Shown here in pieces: positions 18,786 through 35,377 of a stretch of DNA of 64,000 nt (its first letter is position 1; each line of letters starts with the position of its first letter). The notes below the pieces were generated by a model. It did no database searches. It worked only from the letters and a program-made list of their open reading frames with translations, and was not told the origin of the DNA. The stretch lies in the NCBI GenBank assembly GCA_023525715.1, contig CM042012.1:61525205-61589204 (forward strand), written 5' to 3'. This DNA comes from Cichorium intybus (Eukaryota; Streptophyta; Magnoliopsida; Asterales; Asteraceae). The position numbers were made by a program, and so were the translations under genes.

Positions 18786-19550
18786 TGAAGGGTTTCTATG
18801 CAATCAATGAACAAATAGAATCCTATGGTTCACATGCAACCCTAATATGATCTATGTTTTCTTCTATGAAGATAATAAACTAAACCTAAAAGATACAATT
18901 AATTTCTAAAGATCAAATTGAGAAAATCAACCTTTGATCTTATGATCCTTGAAGCTAGCAGCAAAACAATCCTGCCTCAAATGCAAGTCACACCCAAGCA
19001 ATGGAGAAATCAGTCCAGCAGAGTAACACAGAGAGAGATGGCCTGGGAATTAAGGTGCCCAGGGGGTTCCTTATATAGCCTCCTAGGGTTACACCTGAAA
19101 CCCTAAGGAGCCTCCAAATGGACAAGGCTTTTGACCACTTGGACCAGGCTTACCAAAACCCTAATTAGGGTTTCGCCAAACCCTGGAGGAGCCTCCAGGG
19201 TGGCGCCATTTTGGTCCCTGGTTTTACCTGGCCAGTTATTCAACTATTGAATAAATGTCAACCAGTCCCTGCACCTTTTATTAATTTATTTAATCACTAA
19301 ATTAAATCTAATTAATTCTAGATTAAATCTCAATTAATTAATATAGTTTCCAATTAATATATTAACACTTAAATATATTAATAAACCATATATTTATTTT
19401 CTATTGATTTATTAAACATTAATAAATCAACCATTCTCTTTACTAAATTGTCCATCTATCCTCCAGCTATGAGGGCAACCCAAATGGACTTAGCTTCTAT
19501 TAACAAGATAAATACAATTATAAGTCATGGCTTACACACCTAATCCAACA
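18786..19550 (-). mobile_element. Solo copia LTR with perfect target duplication
   Basis: On the minus strand it starts TGTTGGATTAGGTGTSTAAG like the LTRs of elements A-C and ends CCCTTCA. Flanks are ATATC (18781-18785) and ATATC (19551-19555), a perfect 5-bp duplication. There is no internal region, so it formed by LTR-LTR recombination. A minus-strand TATA box (CTATATAAGG) lies near 19069-19078. It diverges clearly from A-C and represents a related family. Confidence 0.9.
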
Positions 19551-19928
19551 ATATCCACATGAAAGTCAACATCCCATCGCCAATCGCCGCCTTCACTACC
19601 CCCAATCTCCTCAATCTGTGTAAAAATTCACCACTAGATGCAAGATCAGCGAATTCATTATATTGCGATTTGGATTGTGGATCATAGCAAGGTGTTCCGA
19701 ACACCATTTCCAGGTTCGATTTGGGGTTAGGGTCCTGAGAGAGAGAGAATGATGGTGAAGGAGGTGTGGACTGATCGTATAATAAGGAAATTGGTAGATA
19801 GAGAATGAGATAATTTAGGAATAAATACTCAAATTACCTAAAATAGGGGATAAAATTAAAATAAATATAATTAACTATTATATTAATTTACTAAAGTGCC
19901 CCTTACAAATGATTGGACAAAAATCAGT

Positions 19929-20857
<929 letters not shown>

Positions 20858-21631
20858 TGTTGGATTAGGTGTCTAAGCCAGGACTAATAATTAGTATTTA
20901 CCTAATTAATAGAAGCACAGTCTATTTGGGTTGCCCTCATGGCTGGAGGTTTGGTAGAAAATTCGGTAGAGAGAAAGGTTGATTTATTATCGGATTAATA
21001 AATCAACAGGAATTAAATATATGGTTTATTAATATATTAAAGTCATAATATATTAATTAGAAACTATATTAATTAATTAGAAATTAATCTGGAATTAATT
21101 GGATTTAATTTGGTGATTAATTTAATTAATTAAAGGTGCAGGGACTAAAACTGTAATTATTCAATAGTTGAGTAAGTGACAGTGGGAATGACCAGTGAGT
21201 TTCGAAATTATATATAGATATATATATATTTCGAAATTAATATAATAAGATAAATAGGAGTTTGAATTGTAAGATAAAAGGTTTATCTTATTTGAATTCA
21301 AAAAGGTTTATCTTTAAGGCTTATCAACTGGTCATCTGGTAACTATAAATAAGGATCCCTGGAACCCTATTTTCTGCGCCACTTTTGACCTAGAGTCTCT
21401 CTGGAATGTTCGATCCCCTGTCCTCCTAGCTTGGGTGTGACTTTCATTTGAGGCAGGATAATTTTGCTGCTCAGCTTCCAAGAAATTAAGGTTGGTTTTT
21501 CTGTTTTAATCTTTAGTTCTTTTATTGGCCTCTAGGTTTTTGTTATATGTTCAATTAGAAGAAAACATAGATCCTCATAGGTGGCTTGTGAACTTAGGTT
21601 ATTTAGTTCATGGTTTGCAGAAAACCTTTCA
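20858..21631 (+). repeat. 5' LTR of copia element A
   Basis: TGTTGGATTAGG to ACCTTTCA, 774 bp. TATA box CTATAAATAAGG at about 21344-21353 with a GC-richer leader after it. Confidence 0.93.
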
Positions 21632-21632
21632 G

Positions 21633-21644
21633 TGGTATCAGAGC
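21633..21644 (+). other. PBS (tRNA-iMet) of element A
   Basis: TGGTATCAGAGC, one base after the LTR end. Confidence 0.95.
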
Positions 21645-22509
21645 CTGTTTTGTTTTCTTGTTGAATTGCTATAACTGTTTTAGGGTTTTAAGCCTATAAA
21701 CCCTAATTTCTATTAGGATCGATTTCTAGGATTAGGGTTTTGGAAACCCTAATCCCCCCCCCCCTTGCTATTTTCGAAAATTGCCATTAGGGTTTTAGGA
21801 GGTTTTCTATTTTTGGTAACTTTATTTGTTAATTAAATGGATAACCTTAAACCCCATTATTTGAATTCGAAATATAGGGGGTTTAGGATAGGTTTTAATT
21901 AATTTGATTAATTTGGATAAACCTATCTTCATTGAATTAATTTAATTAATTGTTAATTAAAAGATAATTCAAAAGGGATTTAATTAATTTTAAATTATCG
22001 AAAATTAATTGAAAAATCCATAAAATTATTTTAAAATGTTTAAAATATTTAGATTTAATTAATTTAATTAATTGGTAATTAAAATTGATTAAATCGATTT
22101 TTAGGTTTAATTTAATTTAAAATTTAATTGTTAAATTTGGTAAAATTAAAAGATAAACCTTGAATATTTTAAAGGGTTTTAAAATACATCTTATATATGT
22201 TATTAAAAGTTAATACTATATATATGAGATAAATTTGGTTAGTCAAATCAATAGTAGGCCTCATTCACGAAGCTTGTCTATAAAGTGGGTATAAGGAGAC
22301 TGTCTATAAAATAGTAGTCTAATGGGTGAACACTCTCACCCACCGCTCGCCTGATCAGTGGAGGGTCGTTAGTCGAACGGGTTTGACAGAACCGCTTAAT
22401 CATTAAAAGTATAATGATCAAAGTACTAGAACTATTTACAAAAATCCCAATCTAGTTACTTTAGGGAAAAATGTGAATTTGATGCTAACCCATGAAATTG
22501 CACATTGCA

Positions 22510-22570
22510 CTTTATGAAACGTTGGTGGAGCGTGTGTGGTTTACCAGCACACCAATGGGGGTTCATAAAG
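22510..22570 (+). ncRNA. Leader hairpin A-H1
   Basis: Outer stem CTTTATGAA/TTCATAAAG, middle stem TTGGTG/CACCAA, and an apical conserved core GAGCGTGTGTGG-TTT-ACCAGCA. Confidence 0.65.
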
Positions 22571-22593
22571 AGTGGCAATGGGTGTCTCGGGTG

Positions 22594-22649
22594 TTATCAT
22601 TGTTGATGGAGCGTGTGTGGTTTACCAGCACATCAATTTGAGATGATAA
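22594..22649 (+). ncRNA. Leader hairpin A-H2
   Basis: Outer stem TTATCAT/ATGATAA, middle stem TTGATG/CATCAA, with the same apical core as A-H1 but unrelated outer arms. Confidence 0.65.
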
Positions 22650-22989
22650 TGGACCTCGAGAGTACCAAGCTAATTTGCATGGTTATTCACACCCGGTTTG
22701 TGATCCTCGGCATCCCAGTCACAAACGGTGGGGCATATCCGAGATTAAACATGCTATTGAACAGTTCAATAAATCTCAAAAGAAACTAGGAATTCCATTT
22801 ATAATAAGATTATTTTTTCCGCGGTGGAATTGGCTGAATCGTCATTCGCCTACCTTTATAAAATTTGCTTATAGATTACGGCATCCCTCTTCTATGTTGC
22901 AAATTGTTATAGTTGGATCCTAGCCTTATTTTATATTGGGTTATTATAAGGACCGACATGCATCTAATTAAACTTACCGTCTTTTATAG

Positions 22990-25900
22990 ATGTCTTCTGC
23001 TGATCAATCCGCTCCCCACTCCAACCCCATTGTTCCCTCTATCCTCTCACTGTGTTCCAAGGTTCAATTGAACGGGACAAACTACAATGACTGGATTAGA
23101 AATATCAAGATAGCTCTGAGGTACGAGAACAAAGAGTATGTCCTCGAAACCGAGCTTGTCGATATTGACCCTGAAACTACTACTCCCGAGGAGATTGCCT
23201 CGTACCAAAAACATTCTGATGATGTGATCAAAGTGGCCTGCATCATGATCGCCACAATGAACCCCGAATTGCAAAGGATATACGAATACTACTGGCCCTT
23301 CGAGATGCACAAGGAGCTCGCGGAAAAGTTCCGCAAGCAAGATCGCATCGAGAGGTGCGAGGTGGTCAAAGACTTCATGAACAGCAAACCTAAAGATGGA
23401 GAGTCCATCTGCACTCATGTGCAAAGAATGCAAGGTTACGTGGAGCGGCTTAGAAAGCTTGCGATGCCTGTACCTGGGGAGTTGGCCATTGACATAGTGC
23501 TTAACTCCTTACCGAGTTCTTATGACCAGTTCAGGCTGGCTTATCATTTAAACAAAAATCAGGCTAACCTGACTGAGTTGCATCGTATGCTTCGGGTTGC
23601 TGAGGACGGGATGAAGGGTAAAGGTGTACCCTCGGTCAATCAGCCCGTCTTAGCCATTGGAAGTGGCAAAGGAAAGAAAAGGAAGGGCCCTCCTAAGCAA
23701 AATTGGAGGGAAAAGGTTCAGGTCGGGTCGTCCAGCAATGGCTCGAGAACCAAGTCTTCTCACATTCCTTGTGTAGCTAACCCCAATGAAGCCGACTGTT
23801 TCTACTGCAAAGAGAAGGGCCATTGGAAGAGAAGCTGCCCTAAATACTTGCAGGATGTCAAGGATGGGAAAGTAAAGCCATCGACAGCAGGTATATACAC
23901 TATCTCTAAAAACTCACCATCTTCTAATTCTTGGGTCCTTGATACAGGATGTGGTTTTCATATTTGTTTTGATCTACAGGGCCTAAAGGAAAGCAGGGAG
24001 GTGGAGCACGGTAGACTGAACTTGATCATGGGCAATAGGAGATCGTCCCCTGTTACCAAGATCGGCGTTTACAATTTAGTGCTTAGTAGTGATGTTAGTA
24101 TAGAGTTATTTAATTGTTGCTATTCGCCAGAAATGGTAAGAAACATTATTTCATTTCACGCATTGTTCAGACAAGGATTTCAATTTTCTTTTGATAATAA
24201 AATTGGCTCGATTTCTGTTTTCAAAAATGGTATTTTTATTTTTACTGCTTATCCTTGTGATGGTGTGTATGAAACTGTTGAATGTGTTGAAAATTTAGGA
24301 CATAGTGTAAATTATATTGATTCTACTAGTGGTGTAGAAAAGGCATGTCTGTGGCATAGTCGGCTCGGGCACATCAGCAAGAAACGCATCGCCCAACTCC
24401 AAAAGGATGGAGTGTTGGAATCATTCGACCTCAGGTCAGATGATGTATGTGAATCTTGTCTGTTGGGCAAGATGACTAAATCACCTTTCAAAGGGTCTTT
24501 TGAAAGAGGTGAGGGTCTGCTGGACATCATTCACACGGATGTGTGTGGTCCATTCAGATCAACCACAAAGGATGGCACGCGGTTCTACGTGACCTTTACC
24601 GACGATTTTAGTAGATACAGTTATATCTACTTGATCAAGCACAAGTCGGACACCTTTGAAAAGTTCAAAGAGTTTAAGAAAGAGGTAGAGAATCAATTAG
24701 GCAGGAAGATAAAGATGCTCAGGTCCGACAGAGGCGGAGAGTATCTAAGTATCGAGTTCCTAGACTATCTAAAGGAATGCGGAATAGTTTCGTAGTTGAC
24801 ACCTCCCAGGACACCACAGTTGAACGGTGTTGCGGAGAGGCGCAACCGAACCCTGTTGGACATGGTTCGTTCCATGATGAGTCGAGCTTCACTTCCTATT
24901 CACTTCTGGGGGTATGCCTTAGAGACTGCCGCCCATATCCTCAATCTTGTCCCTACTAAAAAGGTTGCTAAAACACCTCATGAAATGTGGACGGGGAAAG
25001 TTCCCTCGTTGGCACATATCAAAGTCTGGGGTTGTGAGGCTTTCATTAGACGAGAGACTCAAGACAAACTTGCAGAAAGAAGCGAAAGGTGTTTCTTCCT
25101 TGGTTATCCCAAACAGTCCTTTGGATATCTATTCTACAGACCGAGCGAGGACGTGGTCTTTGTAGCTAGACGAGCGGTCTTTCGAGAGAGAGAGCTCATA
25201 TTCAAAGAGGACAGTGGGAGTACCATTGATCTGGAAGAAATTCAAGAGTCATCAGATGACGCAACCTTAGGAGAAACTAGCAACCAACATGAGGAAGAAG
25301 TTCCTGTTGGTCCGACAGATGTATCCTTACCTCTTAGGCGTTCCGGTAGGTTTAGCATGCCACCCGAGTTTTATGGGTTCCATATAACTTCGGATGGGGA
25401 CATGTTTGTTAGTGATAGGACACTGATAAATTTGGATGAACCAGCTAACTATCGGGAAGCAGTGGCGGGCCCTGAGTCTGCCAAGTGGAAAGAGGCCATG
25501 GATAGCAAGATCAAGTCCATGTATGACAATCAAGTTTGGAACTTGGTTGACAACGTACCGGGTCGAAAGACAGTCGGGTGCAAATGGATCTTCAAGAAGA
25601 AGACTGACATGGACGGAAAGGTACACACTTTCAAGGCAAGACTGGTTGCGAAGGGCTTTACTCAAACCCCAGGGGTTGACTATGACGAGACTTTCTCACC
25701 AGTAGCCAAGATAAAGTCTATTAGGATTATGCTGGCCATAGCTGCATTTCATGACTATGAAATTTGGCAGATGGACGTCAAAACCGCTTTCCGTAATGGA
25801 AAGTTGACTGAGGATGTTTACATGAATCAGCCAGAAGGTTTTGTCGATGCAAAGTATCCCAATAAGGTGTGTAAGCTTGAGAGATCAATCTACGGATTGA

Positions 25901-27021
25901 AGCAAGCTTCTCGCAGCTGGAATCTTTGTTTCCATGAGAAAGTCAAAGAGTTTGGTTTCTCTAGGAGCGAGGATGAGTCCTGCGTATATGTCAAGGCTTG
26001 TGGGAGTATAGTCACCTTTCTGGTGCTGTATGTCGATGACATACTGCTCATGGGAAACGATATTCCAACCTTGCACGATGTCAAGGCTTGGCTTGGGAAA
26101 TGTTTCGCCATGAAGGACCTAGGGGAGGCTGCCTATATTCTCGGGATAAGAATTTTGAGAGATAGGAAGAAGAGACTGATGGGACTTAGTCAGGGTACAT
26201 ACTTGGAAAAGGTACTGAAAAGGTTTAGTATGGAAAATTCCAAGAAAGGAGAGCTACCTATCCAATGTAATGCAAAATTGAGTAAGACCCAAAGTCCGAG
26301 TATAGACGAAGACATAGCTGAAATGAGTCGGGTACCTTACGCTTCGGTTGTAGGATCGATCATGTACGCTATGACGTGTACTCGCCCTGACATGGCCTTT
26401 GCTTTCAGCATGGTCAGTCGGTACCAGGGTAACCCTGGAAGGGCGTATTGGATAGCTGTGAAAAATATACTCAAGTATCTGCGAAGGACAAAGAACATGG
26501 TGTTAGTCCTCGGTGGCAGTGATACCTTGAGAGTCGAAGGATATACAGATTCCAGTTTTCAGACGGATAGAGACAGTGGTCGGTCTCAGTCAGGCTGGGT
26601 ATTCCTTTTGAACGGTGGAGCAGTTACTTGGAAAAGTTCCAAGCAAGAAACAGTGGCTGATTCTACGTGCGAATCAGAGTACATAGCAGCAAGTGAAGCG
26701 TCAAAGGAAGCGGCTTGGCTGAAGAACTTTATCGGTGACCTTGGAGTTGTCCCGAGTATTCAGGAGCCCTTGGAACTGTTCTGCGATAACGAAGGTGCGG
26801 TCGCCTTGACAAAGGAACCGCGAGATCGTGGAAAGTCCAGACATATCGACAGAAAGTACCACTACATCAGACATAGGGTAGAAGAAGGTCACCTCCTTGT
26901 AAAGAGGGTATCATCGGAAGATAATCCTGCAGATCCCTTGACAAAGGCTCTGAGTAGGATTAAGCATAATCAACATGCTAGGAGCATTGGATTAAGAGAT
27001 GATATGAGTTTTTGTAATTAG
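22990..27021 (+). pseudogene. Gag-Pol polyprotein of copia element A, one in-frame stop
   Basis: One frame of 1,343 codons starts at ATG 22990, the first ATG after the leader. Order: Gag (UBN2-like, about residues 25-215), CCHC zinc knuckle CFYCKEKGHWKRSC (270-283), protease LDTGCG (D318), integrase HHCC zinc region (H456 onward, CESC), catalytic Asp 517 and 580 and Glu 616 (a DD35E spacing), reverse transcriptase with YVDD (codons 1014-1017), RNase H with YTDSSF and ESEY motifs. A TAG at 24793-24795 (codon 602) falls between the second Asp and the Glu, so translation would end inside the integrase core; the rest of the frame is open. I see no known readthrough context after the stop. The protein would make the particle and copy and integrate the RNA. 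The lineage within copia is not assigned. Confidence 0.92.
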
Positions 27022-27869
27022 ATAGGTTTTGAAACTTGTAACAATGTTATTGTATTTGACTTTTGTGATTTAATAATGGAGATTTATTAATAAGTAATGG
27101 TTTACTAATTTTGTCAATATATATATCATTGTGTTTCATTTTGCATGTTTTACTTCCTGAATAATTGGATTATTCAAAAATCCACAATCGCTCATGTTTT
27201 TAGGGAGTAAGTATGAAGCAAGGCTGTCATGAATTAGTTGTAGATTGTCTAAGGAGTTAGACATTGCAATAAGATTGCTGCAACATTCATGAGTACTTGG
27301 AAATGGAGATTTGAGTATTGGATAAACCCGCGCTCAATGGATTGCTTCATGGATTATATCACGATCAATATTGAGACGATAATATCTTTTGATCTTTTAA
27401 GCTAAGACATATGAGTTATGATTTACTAGACGGTTGTTTATTGATAATACGAAAACGCATCGGTAACTCGGTGTTATAAAACGTATTGTTGTGAGTAATT
27501 TGTCTGGTAAAAGACATAAGTATATGAGTCAAAGTTTATTCGTCCCTTGACCCTAACGGGGAACAGATATCTGTAGGCCTCTCGATGATTTTGAAGTTGA
27601 CTAAAATGGTTGGCCAACCGGGACTAAATTGGTAGTCTAAGAGTCATATGCAAATCGGAAATCGAGGAACAGTGAATCAGACCAGATTGATTTTATCCAT
27701 GTCTTGAGTCTGAAAAAATATCTAGTTGGACGGAGGATCATCTGATCACTTATCTTTGGACAGAACTGACTAAGTCAGATTTTCGCACTGGTTTCTAGGA
27801 AGCTTAAGGTGCTGGTTAATTAGAGGCTAAATTGGTAATTATAGTCATAGACTTATCTAAGTGGGAGAC
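27022..27869 (+). other. 3' untranslated region of copia element A
   Basis: No frame. From about 27140 it is conserved in elements B (about 35769-36505) and C (about 49060-49799), which suggests a shared cis function. It ends in the purine tract AGTGGGAGAC. Confidence 0.7.
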
Positions 27870-30519
<2,650 letters not shown>

Positions 30520-30520
30520 G

Positions 30521-30532
30521 TGGTGTTAGAGT
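30521..30532 (+). other. Mutated PBS of element B
   Basis: TGGTGTTAGAGT differs from the usual PBS by a few transitions. Confidence 0.7.
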
Positions 30533-31444
30533 TATTTGGTTGTTTTCTAGTTGAATTGCTATAACTGTTTTCCTAAAATTTAGAGTTTAAAGCTTATAAA
30601 CCCTAATTATGGCCATTTCGATTTTACAGATTAGGGTTTTAGAAACCCTAACCCCTCCCATTGTAATTTTCGAAATTTGCTAGGGTTTTAGAAGGTATTC
30701 TTTTTTTGGTAACTGTAATTATTTAATAATTGGTACCTTAAACCCATTATTTGTTTTTTCGAAATTTAGGGGGTTTGAGATAGGTTTAAATTAATTTGAT
30801 TAATTTGTGATACCTATCAGGATTTAATTAATTAAATTAATTGTTTAATTAAAAGATAAATTAAATCATTTAAAGGTTTAAATTTAATTTTTATTAATTG
30901 TTTAATTTCGAAAAAATTAAATAGATAAACCAGGAATATTTTAAAAGGTTTAAAATACATCTTATACCTATCTGGATTTAATTAATTTAATTAAATTGTT
31001 TAATTAAAAGATAAATTAAATCATTTAAAGGTTTAAATTTAATTTTTAATTAATTGTTTAATTTTGAAAAATTAAATAGATAAACCAGGAATATTTTAAA
31101 AGGTTTAAAATATATCTTTTATGTATTATAATTAAAAGTTAATATTATATGTATAAGATAAATTGGTTAGTCAAATCAATAGTAGGCCTCATTCACGAAG
31201 CTGATCTATAAGGAGGGTATAAGGACACTGTCTATAAAATGGCAGTCTAATGGGTGTCCACTCTCACCCACCGCTCTCTTGATCAGTGGAGGGTCGTTAG
31301 CCGAACGAGTTTGATAGGACCGCTTAATCTCATTAAAAGTATAATGTTATTAATCAAAGTACTAGAACAGCTTTATAAAACCCCAAATCTAGTTACTTTA
31401 GGAAAAATATGAAAAGATGCTAATCCATGATGTTGCACATTGCA

Positions 31445-31505
31445 CTTTATGAGACATTAGTGGAGCGTGTATGGTTAACCGGCACACTAATAGGGGCTCA
31501 TAAAG
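31445..31505 (+). ncRNA. Leader hairpin B-H1
   Basis: Outer stem CTTTATGAG/CTCATAAAG, middle stem TTAGTG/CACTAA. Against A-H1, both arms changed together. Confidence 0.65.
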
Positions 31506-31526
31506 AGTGGGAATGGGTTTCTCATA

Positions 31527-31586
31527 AATTATCATTATTGATGGAGCGTGTGTGGTTAACTAGCACATCAATTAGAGATGATAATT
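31527..31586 (+). ncRNA. Leader hairpin B-H2
   Basis: Outer stem AATTATCAT/ATGATAATT, middle stem TTGATG/CATCAA, core with GGTTAAC. Confidence 0.65.
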
Positions 31587-33069
31587 GACATTGAGGTTAC
31601 CAAGCTAATTTGCATGGTTATTCACATCTAGTTTGTGATCATCGGCATCCCAGTCACAAACAGTAGAGCATATCCGAGATTAAACATGCCATTGAACAGT
31701 TCAATAAATCTCACAGATCTAGGAATTTCATAAGACTAAAATTGATAAATATTTATCTACCTTAATGACCATTATGTTGTGATTACGACATCCCTATTCA
31801 CACCATAGTTGGGGTATTTTGGATCCCAGCCTTGTTAAATTATATATTGGGTAATTGTTTAAGAAGGATTAAAGTTAAACTAATAAATTCAAATTTTATA
31901 GATGTCTAAAGATAGTTCTCCTCCTCCTCCTTCACCCATTTATGAGAGTCTCAGAAAGCACATGTTAAATATGGTAAGGCTGATTGGCTGAACTATGTGG
32001 TATGGGTTCACAAATAAAGAATGGTTCTTAGTTTTTCTAGCAAGCCATATCTTATTGAGTGTCCACTCCCCAAATCATGGCATCACACAACAGCTTGTGA
32101 TGAGCATGAACCCTTGACCATTAAGTCCAAGGAAGTTCGTTGCCTTATGCTATTGATCATTGACCCTAAGTTCCGCAGGGATTTAGAATTCCTGGGGTCA
32201 GATAAGTTAGCACAGCTGGTTGAGGAAAGGTTCCAAGAACCGGTTGAAAAGGGACGAGCTAAGATCTTCAAAGAGCTTGAAGTGTGCGGGAAGTAGCACC
32301 AATTCACATGTTCTCAAGATAGAGAGACACACATGTGAACTGTATAAATTTGGTCACCCTTTAATCGGGAGTTGAGCACTAACTCGACTTGCTGGTATGT
32401 TCATCCAAATGGACAGGAAGGGTAACCATATAAGACAATCATGGAAATGCATTCAATGTTGACTCTGTATGAGTCATTCATGGAGAAGCATAGTCCCATT
32501 GATTCGGCTGCTTCGGGATTGAGTCCAGTAATAAGGCACATCAAGAAATGATCCAGATCGTCTGGACCGGTTATTCGATGTCTCAAACTGGGAATCCACA
32601 AGGTGGGACACAGTCATAGAAAGATTGGAAAAATGCTCCGAAGCCGAACGGTATGGCAACTCAGGAATATCTTAAAACTCAGAACTCCTTATCCTTAATT
32701 CCTTGATACAGAATGTGTTTCTCACATTTGTTCTGTGTGCATGGACTCGGTAGGATGCGGGATTTCGTTGCATAGGAGCACATTCGGATTGGATCTGAAG
32801 TTTATGTAATTTTGGAGTTTAGTTAGATATTATGACCCTGATATTAGCTTATTAGATGCGTGCGACATTATCTGTCATATAGTACATTGTTCAAGGATAT
32901 TTTGGTTTTATAAAATGTTGATTTTCTTTTAATACATATTTGTTTAAATTATCCTTGAAATGTTGTATGAGTATGTTAATTGCATGAATGGCAATAACTT
33001 GAATGTTATACATCCAAAGTATTTGGATTCATCAATTGTGTATTCTATGATTGTTAAAGTAACTTTATA

Positions 33070-33259
33070 AGGATCAATTCAACCAAAGGTCCAGTTGGAT
33101 AGGACTTTGAAATCATTTGACTTAGAGTCACATGATGAATTGAGCTCTTAATAAAATCACTTGTGGCAAGAAATGAATCAGCCAAAGATCCAGTGGATAG
33201 AATTTTGGAATTAGTTGACTTAGAGTCAGGTGAAGATTGTATATCTTGAACAAAATTAA
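33070..33259 (+). repeat. Two tandem units (about 90-100 bp) in element B
   Basis: Units start with CAACCAAAGGTCCAG and CAGCCAAAGATCCAG and both contain GACTTAGAGTCA. Element C has three such units at 46281-46556. Confidence 0.75.
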
Positions 33260-34375
33260 CAAAGTCATAAATTTGCATAGAGATGTAAAGGACATTAAGA
33301 TTATGAGCAACGGACACACTAGTTATTGTGTATTGCTCGAATCTTCGAAAAGAACACAATTAGTTATACTTCACGATATTTGTCATTTAGTATGACGAAT
33401 ATGGCTTTGCTTATCAGAATAAGCGATTAATTGAAACCTTGAACTGTTCAAGGATTTCAAAGGAAGTATAAGATCAACAAGAATTTGAGTGACAACATAA
33501 ATTGAGAAAATGTTTCACAGTATATCCTCTTCCGAGAACATTAATGGTTATAATGTGTCTTACGGAAGATGATGGAGCATTGGTCAAAATAGTTCGATCC
33601 TCAATGTATGAGATACATCTTAAATTAGTTTCCGATGAATTGAATATTCAACCAGTCAGACCATAGAAACCATATTCCGACCACATCTTGGATTAAGTAG
33701 GTTATGCAGACACTGTCTGAAATGTAAAGCTGGGATCGTCCCACTTGTACATAAAAAATCCAGAGTCATGTAGCGTTCGTACGAACCTCATGACTAGCCT
33801 GAACCTGATCAGCAATGTCGTTTCATTGGCTATCCCGCTGTACCTGTGAAAGAAGAGATCTTTTAGAAAGGACTCATGTTCTAAGGAAACAGTGGGAGTT
33901 AGGACAGTCCTGAATGAGTTCAGGATTAGCCAAGTGAAAGAAACTTTAGTCATCACTAGGATTTGAGCAGGAATCAGATTTCTGTTAAACCTGACATACT
34001 CTTCTATTAACCAGTAGTATTGGTCACCGTCATAAGGTGTTATGATCTGAGTGACATACCAATTAGTGGTAAAACACTAAAGATGTTATGGATAAGCAAT
34101 CCGACTACTTGGAAGCATTGTTGAGCCCGGTTGCTGCCAAATAAGAGAACCTTAGGGTGAAACACAGTCTGTGTGACAATTTGATTGATTTTACACATGG
34201 TCTAAAAACCAATGGGAGTAATTGAATCATCAAAAGAAAGCGACATGGATAGAAATGTACTCACAGAACATCTGGTTGAGTGAGACGATACTCACAGTCA
34301 AGTAATTGATTCCGAGAGAAGCACTCCTAGTAAAAGATGAAATCCAAAAGGATATTGTTTAGTAAAGTTGCACCG

Positions 34376-34430
34376 TGTGAGTCGTTAGTGGAGCGTGTGT
34401 GGTTTTCCAGCACACTAATAGGAACTCACA
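34376..34430 (+). ncRNA. Internal hairpin B-H3 with the leader core
   Basis: Outer stem TGTGAGT/ACTCACA, middle stem TTAGTG/CACTAA, core GAGCGTGTGTGG...CCAGCA. It lies in the decayed pol, where element A has no such hairpin. Confidence 0.6.
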
Positions 34431-35377
34431 AAAGGCATGCCAATACAAAAGGTACATGGCCCCGGGATTCATCCCACGGGCACCTCGCAAGAAAGGATAT
34501 TCAGATTCTCAAAATATGCCAAAAGGTTTGGATTTTGTGAATAGCCTGAAAGATTCCTAGAACTATGTCAGAAAGGTTTGGACTTTGGATTCTCAAAATA
34601 TGCCAAAAGGTTTGGATTTTGTGAATAGTCCAAAAGAGTCAAAGCTAGTGGGAGTATCGTTGTTATCTGCTTATGACTGTATGTTGGTTACATATTGTTT
34701 CTAGGAAACATCTCTTATCATTACAAAGTGTAATGATTTGACATTAAGAGATAATTCACCATGAAAGACTTAATAGAGATACAGCATACTCAAGTGGTTG
34801 TGAACATCTATAAGATAGATCAAAACTCTGCCAATATGATCTTGATAAGATTCATGATGCATAGCCACAGGAAAGGAGTTTTCCTGTTATTGCAAGGTAT
34901 GATGACTTGGCATGAGAGATATAAAGAAGGTGCAACATACTCACGTAGTTCACATACATCTATCAGATGGATGAAATCGTCAGTATTAACCTAGCCATTG
35001 TAAGAATGATCTTGATAAGATTCAAGATGCATGAGAAAGAGTCTCCGAAAGGAAATAGTTTTCTCGAAACTCATGACACAGATAATCTCTAGATTCCGAA
35101 AGGATTTCGAATAAGATTAGATCGAGTTCCACGAGCTTTTGGATCAATCAGAAGTGTCATGAACATGTCCTGATGACTTAATGCTTGGAGCATAGTAAGT
35201 TGGATTCAGGATATAGTCTGGCTGGGAATACTGGATGGATTTTTTTAACACACGTGAGAAATCATTAGGAAATGGTTTGGGTGAATGTGGCAATAATAAT
35301 TTGAAAGGAGTTTCAAATCGGTAATTATTAACATCGGGACGTGGTGCTTAAGGAGTTCATGATTAAAGAGTTTTGTT

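Larger units (their letters stand above)
22297..22726 (+). ncRNA. Structured leader of copia element A
   Basis: Between PBS and gag lies about 1.35 kb without a useful frame. It contains hairpins at 22297-22320 (AGACT/AGTCT), about 22323-22342 (TGGGTG/CACCCA), 22510-22570, 22594-22649 and 22696-22726 (GTTTGTGA/TCACAAAC). The same hairpins occur in elements B and C at matching places with compensating base changes. An RNA role in packaging, dimerisation or translation is my inference. Confidence 0.6.

Noticed and set aside
22675..22923. 82-codon frame in the element A leader
   Set aside because: It has no ATG at its start and is broken by stops in elements B and C; the conservation there is better explained by RNA hairpins.
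24793..24795. Programmed stop readthrough in element A
   Set aside because: The stop lies inside the integrase core, not at a gag-pol border, and the following bases do not match a known readthrough context.
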